Source: Rubrivirga marina
Lineage (GTDB): Bacteria > Bacteroidota > Rhodothermia > Rhodothermales > Rubricoccaceae
Reading direction: 5' to 3'
Length of the DNA: 64,000 bases
NCBI RefSeq assembly: GCF_002283365.1
Contig: NZ_MQWD01000001.1
Coordinates: forward strand, 4,445,179-4,509,178
The first letter of the stretch is position 1; every line of letters begins with the position of its first letter. The notes under the pieces are model-generated. The model did not search any database, was not told where the DNA came from, and saw only the letters and a program-made list of their open reading frames with translations. Below are positions 16,907 to 24,947 of the stretch, one piece after another. The position numbers and the translations under genes are program-made.

Positions 16907-17623
16907 CTAGATGTCGCCGGTGGTGTGCGGGGGCGGCGCGGCCGGCGTGTCGGCGTGCGCGGGCACGACGGCGGACGCGCCCGCCTCGGCCGTGTTGCCG
17001 ACGGAGGTGGCCCCGTCGTGGTCGACGTACTCGACGCTGGTCGCGCCGAGGCCGTGGAGGTCGGCCGCCGTGGTGGCCGGGTCGAAGGCCGTGTCGCGGC
17101 TCGAGACGTGGACGAAGAACGCGTCGTCGGTGGCCCGCCCGAACCGGTCGGAGTGGAACAGCGGGTTGTACGGCTTCGGCAGCCCGTTGAGCGCGAGCAT
17201 CCCGCCGACGGCCGTGAGCGCCGAGAACAGGATCGTCAGCTCGAAGATGATCGGGACCGAGCTCTCCCACGCGAAGAGCGGCTTGTTCGAGATGTTGATC
17301 GGGTAGCCGAGGAACTGGTTGAGCTCGCTGGGCCACCAGTTCGGCTGCGGGCCGGCGCTCGTCCACCACTGGAGGAACACGCCGAGCAGGCCGCCGAGGA
17401 CGGCCCCGACGAACACCATGAACCCGAGCTTCGAGACCGGCAGGCCCATCGCCCGGTCCATCCCGTGGATGGGGAACGGCGAGAACGTGTCGAGGCGGGT
17501 GTAGCCCTTCTCGCGGAGGCCCTCGACGGCCTCGACGAGGGCGCCCGGGTCGGAGTACTCGGCGAGGAGGCCGACGTGCTGGTTGCCGCGGTCCTCGACC
17601 GTCTGGCGGATCTTGCTCAGCAT
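16907..17623 (-). CDS. actD: Alternative complex III subunit ActD (DUF3341)
   Basis: The 238-residue protein has the DUF3341 pattern: GLLAEYSDPGALVEAVEGLR, YTRLDTFSPFPIHGMDRAMG, two membrane helices (LGFMVFVGAVLGGLLGVFLQ and IIFELTILFSALTAVGGML), and FHSDRFGRATDDAFFVHV. It is a peripheral-to-membrane subunit of alternative complex III. A Pro/Ala-rich C-terminal tail of about 40 residues is extra. It lies four bases downstream of actC. Confidence 0.94.
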   Translation of the reverse strand: MLSKIRQTVEDRGNQHVGLLAEYSDPGALVEAVEGLREKGYTRLDTFSPFPIHGMDRAMGLPVSKLGFMVFVGAVLGGLLGVFLQWWTSAGPQPNWWPSELNQFLGYPINISNKPLFAWESSVPIIFELTILFSALTAVGGMLALNGLPKPYNPLFHSDRFGRATDDAFFVHVSSRDTAFDPATTAADLHGLGATSVEYVDHDGATSVGNTAEAGASAVVPAHADTPAAPPPHTTGDI

Positions 17624-17627
17624 CGGA

Positions 17628-19208
17628 TTAGGCGTTGGAGTCGTCGGCGTTCGGGTCGTCCGGGATGCCGTCGTCGTCCGCGTCGCTCGCGGCGGGGCCG
17701 GCGGTCTGGACGTTGGCGTCCTGCTGGTACTGGGCCAGCTCGTGCGGCATCGCGTGGCCGTCGCCGTGGCCGTGGTAGAAGTGCGGGTCGGCCTGCGGCA
17801 TCACGCCCTTGACCTCCGCGATGGCCACCATCGGCACGAACCGGAGGAACAGGAGGAACAGCGTGAAGAACAGCCCGAACGAGCCGATGTACATCCCGAG
17901 GTCCCAGACCGTCGCCGAGTAGTAGTCCCACGACGACGGGAGGAAGTCGCGGTGGAGCGACGTGACCGTGATCACGAACCGCTCGAACCACATCCCGATG
18001 TTCGTCGTGATCGAGATGGCCATCGAGAGCCAGATCGTCCGCCGCCAGGACTTCTTCCAGAAGAGCTGCGGGAAGATGAGGTTGCAGCTCATCATGATCC
18101 AGTAGGCCCACCAGTACGGCCCCGTCGCCCGGTTCATGAAGGCGTACTGCTCGTACTCGACGCCCGAGTACCACGCCATAAAGAACTCCGTGATGTAGGC
18201 GAACCCGACCACCGTCCCCGTCACGAGGATGATGATGTTCATCTTCTCGATGTGGTCGAGCGTGATGAGGTTCTCGAGCTTGTACACCTTCCGCGCGACG
18301 AGGAGCAGCGTCTGCACCATCGCGAAGCCCGAGAAGATGGCGCCCGCGACGAAGTAGGGCGGGAAGATGGTCGTGTGCCAGCCCGGAATGATCGAGACCG
18401 CGAAGTCGAAGGAGACGACCGAGTGGACCGAGAGGACGAGCGGTGTGGCGAGGCCGGCCAGGATGAGGTAGGCCCGCTCGTAGTGGCGCCAGTGGCGGTT
18501 CGAGCCCGTCCAGCCGAGGGCGAAGAAGCCCAGGATCTTGGCCCGGAGCATCCGGCCCGCGCGCACGGCCCGGTCGCGGATCGTCGCGAGGTCGGGGATC
18601 AGGCCGACGTACCAGAAGAGCAGGGAGACCGTCCCGTAGATCGACACCGCGAACACGTCCCAGAGCAGCGGGCTCTTGAACTGCGGCCACATGGCCATCT
18701 GGTTCGGGATCGGGAGGGTGTAGTAGATGACCCACACCCGGCCGACGTGGAACGTCGGGAACAGGAGCGCACACGCGACGGCGAACAACGTCATCGCCTC
18801 GGCCGCCCGGTTGATCGAGGTCCGCCATCGCTGGCGGAACAGGAAGAGGACGGCCGAGATGAGCGTCCCGGCGTGGCCGATGCCGACCCACCACACGAAG
18901 TTGACGATGGCCCAGCCCCAGAAGACCGGGTTCGTCAGGCCCCACACGCCCGGCCCGTTCCACACGAGGTAGGCCACGGACAGCCCGAGGATGCCGAGCG
19001 CCGTGAGCGCCGCGCCGAAGGCGAGGTACCACCCGAACGGCGTCTTCTTCTCAGTGTGGTACGCCACCATCTCGGTGACGTCGTGGAACGAGAGGTTGCC
19101 GCGGACGAGCGGGGCGTCCTCGAGCGTCATCGGCGTGCCGTCCGGGTAGGCCGGCGCGCCGTCGCCGCCGAGGCGGTCGTAAGCGGACTTGGAGGTGACG
19201 GTGGCCAC
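17628..19208 (-). CDS. actC: Alternative complex III quinol-binding subunit ActC (NrfD/PsrC family)
   Basis: The 526-residue protein has about ten membrane helices. Family blocks include [72 protein letters not shown] and [15 protein letters not shown], which match NrfD/PolysulfideR ActC. It binds menaquinol at the periplasmic side with ActB. It starts 12 bases after actB and runs nearly into actD, so the genes form one transcript. Confidence 0.96.
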   Translation of the reverse strand: MATVTSKSAYDRLGGDGAPAYPDGTPMTLEDAPLVRGNLSFHDVTEMVAYHTEKKTPFGWYLAFGAALTALGILGLSVAYLVWNGPGVWGLTNPVFWGWAIVNFVWWVGIGHAGTLISAVLFLFRQRWRTSINRAAEAMTLFAVACALLFPTFHVGRVWVIYYTLPIPNQMAMWPQFKSPLLWDVFAVSIYGTVSLLFWYVGLIPDLATIRDRAVRAGRMLRAKILGFFALGWTGSNRHWRHYERAYLILAGLATPLVLSVHSVVSFDFAVSIIPGWHTTIFPPYFVAGAIFSGFAMVQTLLLVARKVYKLENLITLDHIEKMNIIILVTGTVVGFAYITEFFMAWYSGVEYEQYAFMNRATGPYWWAYWIMMSCNLIFPQLFWKKSWRRTIWLSMAISITTNIGMWFERFVITVTSLHRDFLPSSWDYYSATVWDLGMYIGSFGLFFTLFLLFLRFVPMVAIAEVKGVMPQADPHFYHGHGDGHAMPHELAQYQQDANVQTAGPAASDADDDGIPDDPNADDSNA

Positions 19209-19220
19209 AGTCGTTGGGTC

Positions 19221-22200
19221 TTAGGCTTCGGCTTCCGCGTCGGCCGCGTGCGCCTCGGGGGCGCCGTGGCCGTGCTCGACGGCGTCGAACGGCGTCGCGA
19301 GGCCCGGGTGCGGGTTCCGCAGGCGGGCGAGGTAGGTCAGGCGCGGCTTGACGGCCAGCTCCGCGAGGAGCGCGTAGTTCCGCGGGCTCGTCTTGCTCCG
19401 GCTCACGGCGCTGCCGGCGTTGCGGAGGTCGCCGAACACGATGGCGTCGGCCGGGCACGCCTGCTGGCAGGCCGTGACGACCTCGCCGTCTTCAAGGGGG
19501 CGGTCCTCGATGTGCGCGTACTGCTGCGCCTGGCGGATCCGCTGGACGCAGAACGTGCACTTCTCCATCACGCCGCGGTAGCGGACCGTGACGTACGGGT
19601 TCGACTGCATCTGGACCTCCGTCGGGAGCGTCTTGGTCCAGTTGTAGAAGTTGTACCGGCGGACCTTGTAGGGGCAGTTGTTGGCGCAGTACCGGGTCCC
19701 GATGCACCGGTTGTACGTCATCTCGTTGAGCCCGTCCGGCGAGTGCGCGGTCGCGTTGACCGGGCAAACCTGCTCGCACGGCGCGTTCTCGCAGTGGACA
19801 CACATCATCGGCTGCGGGACCATGCCCGGGTCCGACTCGTCGGCGCCGACGTAGTAGCGGTCGAGGCGGAGCCAGTGCATCTCGCGGCCGCGTGCGACCT
19901 GGTCCTTGCCCACGACCGGCACGTTGTTCTCGGCCTGACAGGCGACGACGCACGCGTTGCACCCGGTGCACGCGTTGAGGTCGACCGTCATGCCCCACTG
20001 GTTCTCGGAGTAGAGCCAGTCGCCGATGGCGGGGTCCTCGGAGGCCGCGTTGTCGTCGCCCCAGAGCGGGTCGAAGTTTTCCCAGGGCGTGTCCTCGACG
20101 TAGTGGTCCTCGATCTTGGCGAAGGCCGGGTCCGCGAGGTACTCCTCGACGGTCGCCGAGCGGACGATGGCCCGGCCCTCCATCTGGCCGTGGTCCTGCG
20201 TGCTCGCCAGGAGGTAGTCGTCGGCGACCTCCTCGATGTCGACGCCCGGGAGGACGGCGGTGTTGGCGAGCGACCGGCACCGCTCGACGCGGGCCGAGGG
20301 CGCTCCGGAGGAGAGCTCGGCGCCGACGAACGCCGAGATCGTCCCGGCGCGGTACACGTCGGTGTCGACGCTGCCCGGCCGGAGCCACCGGTTGATCCGC
20401 CCGAACACGTTCATGTCCTCGATCTCCCGGTCGGTCGCGAGGTCGCGGCCGTAGCCGAGGAACGCCGTGATCGAGTCGTCGGGGTGGCCCGGCTGGACCC
20501 ATACGGGCAGTTCGACGGGCGTCCCGGCGGCGGTCGTGATGCGGATGACGCGGGCGTAGTTCTTCCCGGCGTCGAGGGCCGTGCCCTCGAACTGGTCGTC
20601 GTGGTCCTCGTCGAAGCGGGTCTCCGCGTCGAGCCCGAGCCGGACGGCCGTGCGAGGCGAGATGAGGGCGGCGGGGTCCCAGGTCAGCTTCGTGACCGGG
20701 TGCGGCGCCTCCTGCATCCACGACACGTTCGAGAACGCGCCGTCGTAGAGCGTCGGACTGAGGCGAGTGACGAGCTCGATGGCCCCCTCCGTCGGCGGCT
20801 CGAGGCCGGAGAGGTCGGCGGTGCCGCCGCCCGCCCCGATGGAAGCGAAGGCCGTGTCGGCGACGAACCCGTCGTGGAGGGCCGTCCGCCAGGCGGTCTC
20901 AAAGCCGCCGCCGAGCCGCTGGCGCCACGCCTGCCGGAGCAGGTCGTAGCCGGCGTTGTTGCGGCCGGTCGCGAGCGTGTTGAGGACCTCGAGGTCCGAG
21001 TGGGCGTCGGCGTAGAGCGGGGCGATGAGCGGCTGGACGACGGACAGCGTGCCGTCGTAGGCGCGGGCGTCGCCCCAGCTCTCGAGGTAGTGGGCGCTGG
21101 GGAGGTGCCACGTCGCGCGCTGGCCCGTCTCGTCGCGGTAGAGCCCGTGGTGGATCGAGACCGGGACGCTCGCGAGGGCCGCCTCGAACTGGAGCTCGGC
21201 CGGGAGGCTGTACACCGGGTTCGTGCCCAGCATCAGGAGCACGTCGACGTCGCCGGCCGCCATGTCGCGGACGAGTTCGACGAGTTGCGGGCCGACCGGC
21301 TCGACCGGCTCCGCGCCGGTGGCGAGGTACTCGACCACGCCGCCGCCGAACTGTCCGTTGAGGGCCGCGGCGAGCGCGTGGACCTGCGGCGGCTGCGTCG
21401 GGCCGGCGACGAAGGCGGCAGCCCCGCCCGCGGCCCGGACGTCCTGGACGATGGCGTCGATGAACGGCTGCATCTCGGCCGAGACCGAGGCGCGCGCGCC
21501 GGTCCCGACGCCCAGCCCCTGGGCGATCGCGGCGGCCACGAACGGGACCGCGCCGGCCTTCACGGCCTTTCGGTGGTCGGCCATCCCGCCCGTCATCGTC
21601 ATCGTCGACTCGATGGCGTAGAGCCGCGACATCGAGCCGCGCTCGTCGACGCGGCGGGAGGCGGCGTACTGGCGGTTGTTCCAGACCGTGTTCGGGTCCT
21701 CGGCGCCGAGGAAGTCGGCGTCGAGGGAGACGATCACGTCCGCCTCGGCGAAGCGGTAGAGCGGGCGGGCCGGCTGGCCGAGCGCCTGCTGCGTGCCGAG
21801 CGCCTGGTAGTCGTCGAGGTGGGCGCCGAGCGTGATCCAGCGGGCGCCGGGGTAGGCCGCCTCGAACCGGGCGCGGAGCGCGTCGGCCGTCGGCGAGGCC
21901 GAGGGCTCGGCGAGGACGGCGACGGAGAGCTCGCCGGCGCGGAGGCGGAGGCGGCTGGCCTCGGCCACGAACGCGCCCCAGTCGGCGCGGGCGGGCGCGG
22001 CCTCGCCGCGCGTCCAGACGTGGCGGCTCCGGTCCGGGTCGTAGAGCTGGAGGACGGAGGCCTGCGCGAAGATGTCGGTCGAGCCGCCGGAGACCGGGTG
22101 CTCGGGGTTGCCCTCGACCTTCGTCGGCCGGCCCTCGTGGCTCTGCACGAGGAGCGCGCGCCCGACGCCGCCGAGCGTCATCGACGTGGCGTAGTAGTTG

Positions 22201-22490
22201 GGCACGCCCGGGACCACGTCCTCGGGCTTGCGGGCGTAGGGCAGAATCGTCTCGACGGGCCGGCGGCAGCCGGTCATGCCGGCGAGCGCGGCGCTGGCGC
22301 CCATGACCTTGAGGAACGACCGGCGGCTGGTGCCCGCGTCGGCCTCGGTCACGGGGTCGAGGAACTCGCGGGAGGCGTCGGCGGCGGGCTGGCCGGGGCG
22401 GCTGCGCCAGGTGGGCGCCTGGCCCGCGGCGGCCTGGGCGTCTTCGTCGACCGCGCGGTCTGCGGCACTCAGGACGTCGAGCTCGATCAT
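19221..22490 (-). CDS. actB: Alternative complex III large Fe-S subunit ActB (molybdopterin-oxidoreductase-like plus ferredoxin fusion)
   Basis: The 1089-residue protein has a Tat-type motif SRRSFLKVMG at residues 55-64 followed by a hydrophobic run and Cys75, then a molybdopterin-oxidoreductase-like domain (no cofactor is expected in ActB) to about 780. The C-terminal part is ferredoxin-like, with four Cys clusters: CTGCNACVVACQ (about 838), CVHCENAPCEQVCP (about 895), CIGTRYCANNCP (about 927) and CTFCVQ plus CQQACP (about 976-1011). This is the usual set of three [4Fe-4S] and one [3Fe-4S] sites. It carries electrons between the quinol site and the haem subunits. The 87-base gap upstream holds an inverted repeat. 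Confidence 0.96.
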   Translation of the reverse strand: MIELDVLSAADRAVDEDAQAAAGQAPTWRSRPGQPAADASREFLDPVTEADAGTSRRSFLKVMGASAALAGMTGCRRPVETILPYARKPEDVVPGVPNYYATSMTLGGVGRALLVQSHEGRPTKVEGNPEHPVSGGSTDIFAQASVLQLYDPDRSRHVWTRGEAAPARADWGAFVAEASRLRLRAGELSVAVLAEPSASPTADALRARFEAAYPGARWITLGAHLDDYQALGTQQALGQPARPLYRFAEADVIVSLDADFLGAEDPNTVWNNRQYAASRRVDERGSMSRLYAIESTMTMTGGMADHRKAVKAGAVPFVAAAIAQGLGVGTGARASVSAEMQPFIDAIVQDVRAAGGAAAFVAGPTQPPQVHALAAALNGQFGGGVVEYLATGAEPVEPVGPQLVELVRDMAAGDVDVLLMLGTNPVYSLPAELQFEAALASVPVSIHHGLYRDETGQRATWHLPSAHYLESWGDARAYDGTLSVVQPLIAPLYADAHSDLEVLNTLATGRNNAGYDLLRQAWRQRLGGGFETAWRTALHDGFVADTAFASIGAGGGTADLSGLEPPTEGAIELVTRLSPTLYDGAFSNVSWMQEAPHPVTKLTWDPAALISPRTAVRLGLDAETRFDEDHDDQFEGTALDAGKNYARVIRITTAAGTPVELPVWVQPGHPDDSITAFLGYGRDLATDREIEDMNVFGRINRWLRPGSVDTDVYRAGTISAFVGAELSSGAPSARVERCRSLANTAVLPGVDIEEVADDYLLASTQDHGQMEGRAIVRSATVEEYLADPAFAKIEDHYVEDTPWENFDPLWGDDNAASEDPAIGDWLYSENQWGMTVDLNACTGCNACVVACQAENNVPVVGKDQVARGREMHWLRLDRYYVGADESDPGMVPQPMMCVHCENAPCEQVCPVNATAHSPDGLNEMTYNRCIGTRYCANNCPYKVRRYNFYNWTKTLPTEVQMQSNPYVTVRYRGVMEKCTFCVQRIRQAQQYAHIEDRPLEDGEVVTACQQACPADAIVFGDLRNAGSAVSRSKTSPRNYALLAELAVKPRLTYLARLRNPHPGLATPFDAVEHGHGAPEAHAADAEAEA

Positions 22491-22497
22491 TGGGGTG

Positions 22498-22576
22498 AGT
22501 TCAGTGTTCGGAGTTCAGGGTTCGGAGTCCGGGGTCGTTCGAGCGGAAACGCTGAACGCCGAACTCCCAACTCCGC
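22498..22576. repeat. TTCGGAGTTCAG-type inverted repeat in the actA-actB gap
   Basis: The 87-base gap contains AGTTCAGTGTTCGGAGTTCA followed by GGGTTCGGAGTCC, and 20 bases later the reverse partner GCTGAACGCCGAACTCCCAA and CTCCG. The short unit TTCGGAGTTCAG is thus repeated and inverted. The gap is otherwise only the spacer between two operon genes, so this looks like an inserted repeat that survives because it can be read through. Confidence 0.65.
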
Positions 22577-22577
22577 A

Positions 22578-23231
22578 CTAGTAATGGCAGGCCGAGCAGT
22601 TCTGGGGGGGCTTGATCCCCTCCCGCTCGATTCGCTCTCGGTTCTGCTGGATGTCGGCCTCGGTCATCTGCTCGAGGTAGCCCATCTGGGTCACGAGCGC
22701 CGGGTCGCGGAGGTGGTCCTCCGGCTGACGGTGGCACTCGAGGCACCAGCCCATCGACAGCGGCTCGGCCTGGTAGACGACCTCCATCTGGTCGATCCGC
22801 CCGTGGCAGCTCTCGCACCCGACGCCGACGTTGACGTGGGCGGCGTGGCTGAACTGGGCGTAGTCCGGGACGTGGTGGATCTTGACCCACTCGATCGGGA
22901 CGCCCGTGGCCCAGCTCTCGCGGACCGGCAGAAGCGCGGCCGACTCGGTCTTGACGACGCCGTGGCAGTTCATGCACGTCTGCGTCGGGGGCACGTTGGC
23001 GTGCGGGCTCTGCTCGACGTGGTTGTGGCAGTACCGGCAGTCCATCCCGAGCTGGCCGGCGTGGAGCGCGTGGCTGTACGGGACCGGCTGCTCCGGCGCG
23101 TACCCGACCTCATAAAACTCGGGCGAGAGGTAGTACCAGACGAACGCGACGAGGAGGAGTCCACCGCCGAGCGCTCCGAACAGAGTCACCGTCGGGAGCG
23201 CGTTGGCGCGACGCGGGAAAAGCTGAGGCAT
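22578..23231 (-). CDS. actA: Alternative complex III pentahaem cytochrome c subunit ActA
   Basis: The 217-residue protein has one N-terminal membrane helix (TVTLFGALGGGLLLVAFVWYYL) and five CxxCH haem sites: CRYCH, CMNCH, CESCH, CLECH and CSACH. This number and order fit ActA of alternative complex III. Family segments PVPYSHALHAGQLGMDCRYC and HHVPDYAQFSHAAHVNVGV are clear. ATG 23231 (MPQLFPRRAN) was chosen over a longer frame to 23261. It is the first gene of the leftward act-cox block, with two promoter-like boxes upstream. Confidence 0.96.
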   Translation of the reverse strand: MPQLFPRRANALPTVTLFGALGGGLLLVAFVWYYLSPEFYEVGYAPEQPVPYSHALHAGQLGMDCRYCHNHVEQSPHANVPPTQTCMNCHGVVKTESAALLPVRESWATGVPIEWVKIHHVPDYAQFSHAAHVNVGVGCESCHGRIDQMEVVYQAEPLSMGWCLECHRQPEDHLRDPALVTQMGYLEQMTEADIQQNRERIEREGIKPPQNCSACHY

Positions 23232-23279
23232 GACCGCTGGGTGAGGAGGCCCCGACGACAACGAGCAGAGGGGCGCTCG

Positions 23280-23318
23280 CGAAAGTAGATCGACGGGGAG
23301 AGGGGCCCGGCGAAGATA
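23280..23318 (-). promoter_or_regulatory. Two putative promoter boxes before the act-cox operon
   Basis: Read on the minus strand, TACTTTCG lies at 23280-23287, 48 bases before the actA start, and TATCTTCG at 23311-23318. Both match the TANNTTNG pattern. Two boxes may mean two start sites for this large operon. Confidence 0.45.
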
Positions 23319-23322
23319 GGTC

Positions 23323-23357
23323 GAAAGGCCGGCCTGGAAGGCCAGGAACGGCCTTTC
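23323..23357. terminator. Nested hairpin downstream of the MATE gene
   Basis: An outer stem GAAAGGCCG (23323-23331) pairs with CGGCCTTTC (23349-23357), and an inner stem CCTGG/CCAGG closes on an AAGG loop. It lies 88 bases past the MATE stop on the minus strand and just upstream of the act-cox promoter boxes. It can serve as a terminator that insulates the respiratory operon; the U tract is only three bases. Confidence 0.5.
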
Positions 23358-23444
23358 CGGCGCTCAGGATCGCCCTCACGCTCCCGATCGCCGGACGGCC
23401 CATCTCCGTCCGCTCCCCAAGGATAGCCACACTCGCCGGACGTT

Positions 23445-24821
23445 TCAGGCCGAACGGAGAGCGGCCCGCCTCGTCCGCCGCGCGAACCGGGCGGAGAGCC
23501 CGACGGCGGCGGTCGCCAGCCCGAGCGTGAGCCCCCACCACAGCCCGGGCGCCCCCAGGCCCATCCCGAGGCCGAGCGTCCCGCCCACCGTCAGACCGAC
23601 GCCCCAGTACGAGAACGCCGCGATGAGCATCGGCACGCGGGTGTCTTTGAGGCCGCGGAGCGCGCCCGCGACGGACGCCTGGACGCCGTCGAACAACTGG
23701 AACACGGCGGCCACGCCGAGGAGCCCCGCGGCGAGGGCGGCCACCTCGGGCTGCGGGGCGCGCCCGGCGTAGATCCAGATCACGGCCTCGGGCTTCAGCC
23801 AAAACAGAAGCGCGGAGCACGTCATGAACGCCGCTCCGAGCGCGGTCGCGGTCCACCCCGCCCGCCGAGCGCCGTCGGGGTCGCCCTTCCCAGCCGCCTG
23901 CCCCACGCGGATCGCGCCGGCCATCCCGATCCCGAGAGGCACCATGAACGCGACGCTCGCGGCGTTGAGCGCGATCTGGTGGGCCGCCAGCGCCACCTCG
24001 TAGTTCGGCAGGCGGCCGACGAGGAGCGTCGCCGCAGCGAAGATGCCGGACTCGAGCCCGAACCCGACGCCGATCGGCCACCCGAGGCGGAACAGGGCGC
24101 CGAGCGCTTCGGGATCCGGCCGCCGGAGCCCGACGAACACGCGGAACCGCGCGAGCGCGCCGGTCCGCACGATCGCGGCGAGGGCGACGAACATGAGCGT
24201 CGTCGTGATCGCCGAGCTCCACCCGGTCCCGACGACGCCCAGCTCGGGCAGCCCCCACGCCCCGAACATCAGCCCGTAGTTGAGCACGGCGTTGGCAGCC
24301 ACGCCGACGAGCGTGACGGCGAGGACGGGCCGCGGCCGGGCGTCGCCCTCGCAGAGCCCGCGGAGGGCCGTGAACCACAGGTTCGGGACGAACCCCCAGC
24401 GCATCGCGTCGAGGTAGTCGCCCGCGAGCGCGGCCGTGTCGGGCGCTTGACCGGTCGCGAGGAGCAGGTCCTCTGAGAACCCGAGGCCGACGGTCAGCGG
24501 GACGCCCAGGATCAGCGCGAGCCACAGGCCCTGGCGAGCCCCGCGCGCGGCGGCCTCGGTGTCGCCGGCGCCGACGGCCTGCGCGACGGTCGGCTGGACG
24601 GCCACGAGCACGCCGACGCAGATGAGCGCGAGCGTGAAATACGTCGTCGAGCCGAGCACGATGGCCGCGAGGGCTTCGGTCCCCAGCCGGCCGACCATCA
24701 CGACGTCCACGAAGCCCATCGACATCTGGGCCAGTTGGACGAGGACGATGGGGACGGCGAGCGCGAGCGTGGCACGGACCTCGACGCCAAGCGCCGGGCC
24801 GCCGGGCGACAAGGCGGACAT
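23445..24821 (-). CDS. MATE family multidrug/toxic compound exporter
   Basis: The 458-residue inner-membrane protein has twelve hydrophobic helices and MATE signatures: VQLAQMSMGFVDVVMVGRLG in the first helices, QAVGAGDTEAAARGARQGLW, a GWPIGVGFGLESGIF block at the start of the second half, and VRVGQAAGKGDPDGARRAGW, the repeat of the first-half motif. It should export cationic or drug-like compounds using a Na+ or proton gradient. It is divergent from the glycosyltransferase and is probably transcribed alone. Confidence 0.93.
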   Translation of the reverse strand: MSALSPGGPALGVEVRATLALAVPIVLVQLAQMSMGFVDVVMVGRLGTEALAAIVLGSTTYFTLALICVGVLVAVQPTVAQAVGAGDTEAAARGARQGLWLALILGVPLTVGLGFSEDLLLATGQAPDTAALAGDYLDAMRWGFVPNLWFTALRGLCEGDARPRPVLAVTLVGVAANAVLNYGLMFGAWGLPELGVVGTGWSSAITTTLMFVALAAIVRTGALARFRVFVGLRRPDPEALGALFRLGWPIGVGFGLESGIFAAATLLVGRLPNYEVALAAHQIALNAASVAFMVPLGIGMAGAIRVGQAAGKGDPDGARRAGWTATALGAAFMTCSALLFWLKPEAVIWIYAGRAPQPEVAALAAGLLGVAAVFQLFDGVQASVAGALRGLKDTRVPMLIAAFSYWGVGLTVGGTLGLGMGLGAPGLWWGLTLGLATAAVGLSARFARRTRRAALRSA

Positions 24822-24842
24822 GGGCGGTCGGGGGACGGGCGC

Positions 24843-24850
24843 CCAAGCTA
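24843..24850 (-). promoter_or_regulatory. Putative promoter box TAGCTTGG before the MATE gene
   Basis: TAGCTTGG on the minus strand lies 21 bases before the MATE start. The identical octamer occurs 19 bases before the unknown gene at 47664. It shares a 126-base divergent gap with TATACT at 24934-24939, which may serve the glycosyltransferase. Confidence 0.45.
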
Positions 24851-24947
24851 CCGGCCACGGGCCCCCGGCTCCCGTTCATACCGGGGGATTCGCCATTAAC
24901 CACATCCTGACTGGCGGCCCGGCCTGGGCGCCCTATACTCAGCCCCG

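Noticed and set aside
17583..23288. 1901-codon open frame on the plus strand across the act genes
   Set aside because: It is antisense to actA-actD, is full of Val-Arg-Asp-Glu-Arg low complexity and has no recognisable domain. The opposite frames contain haem and Fe-S motifs.
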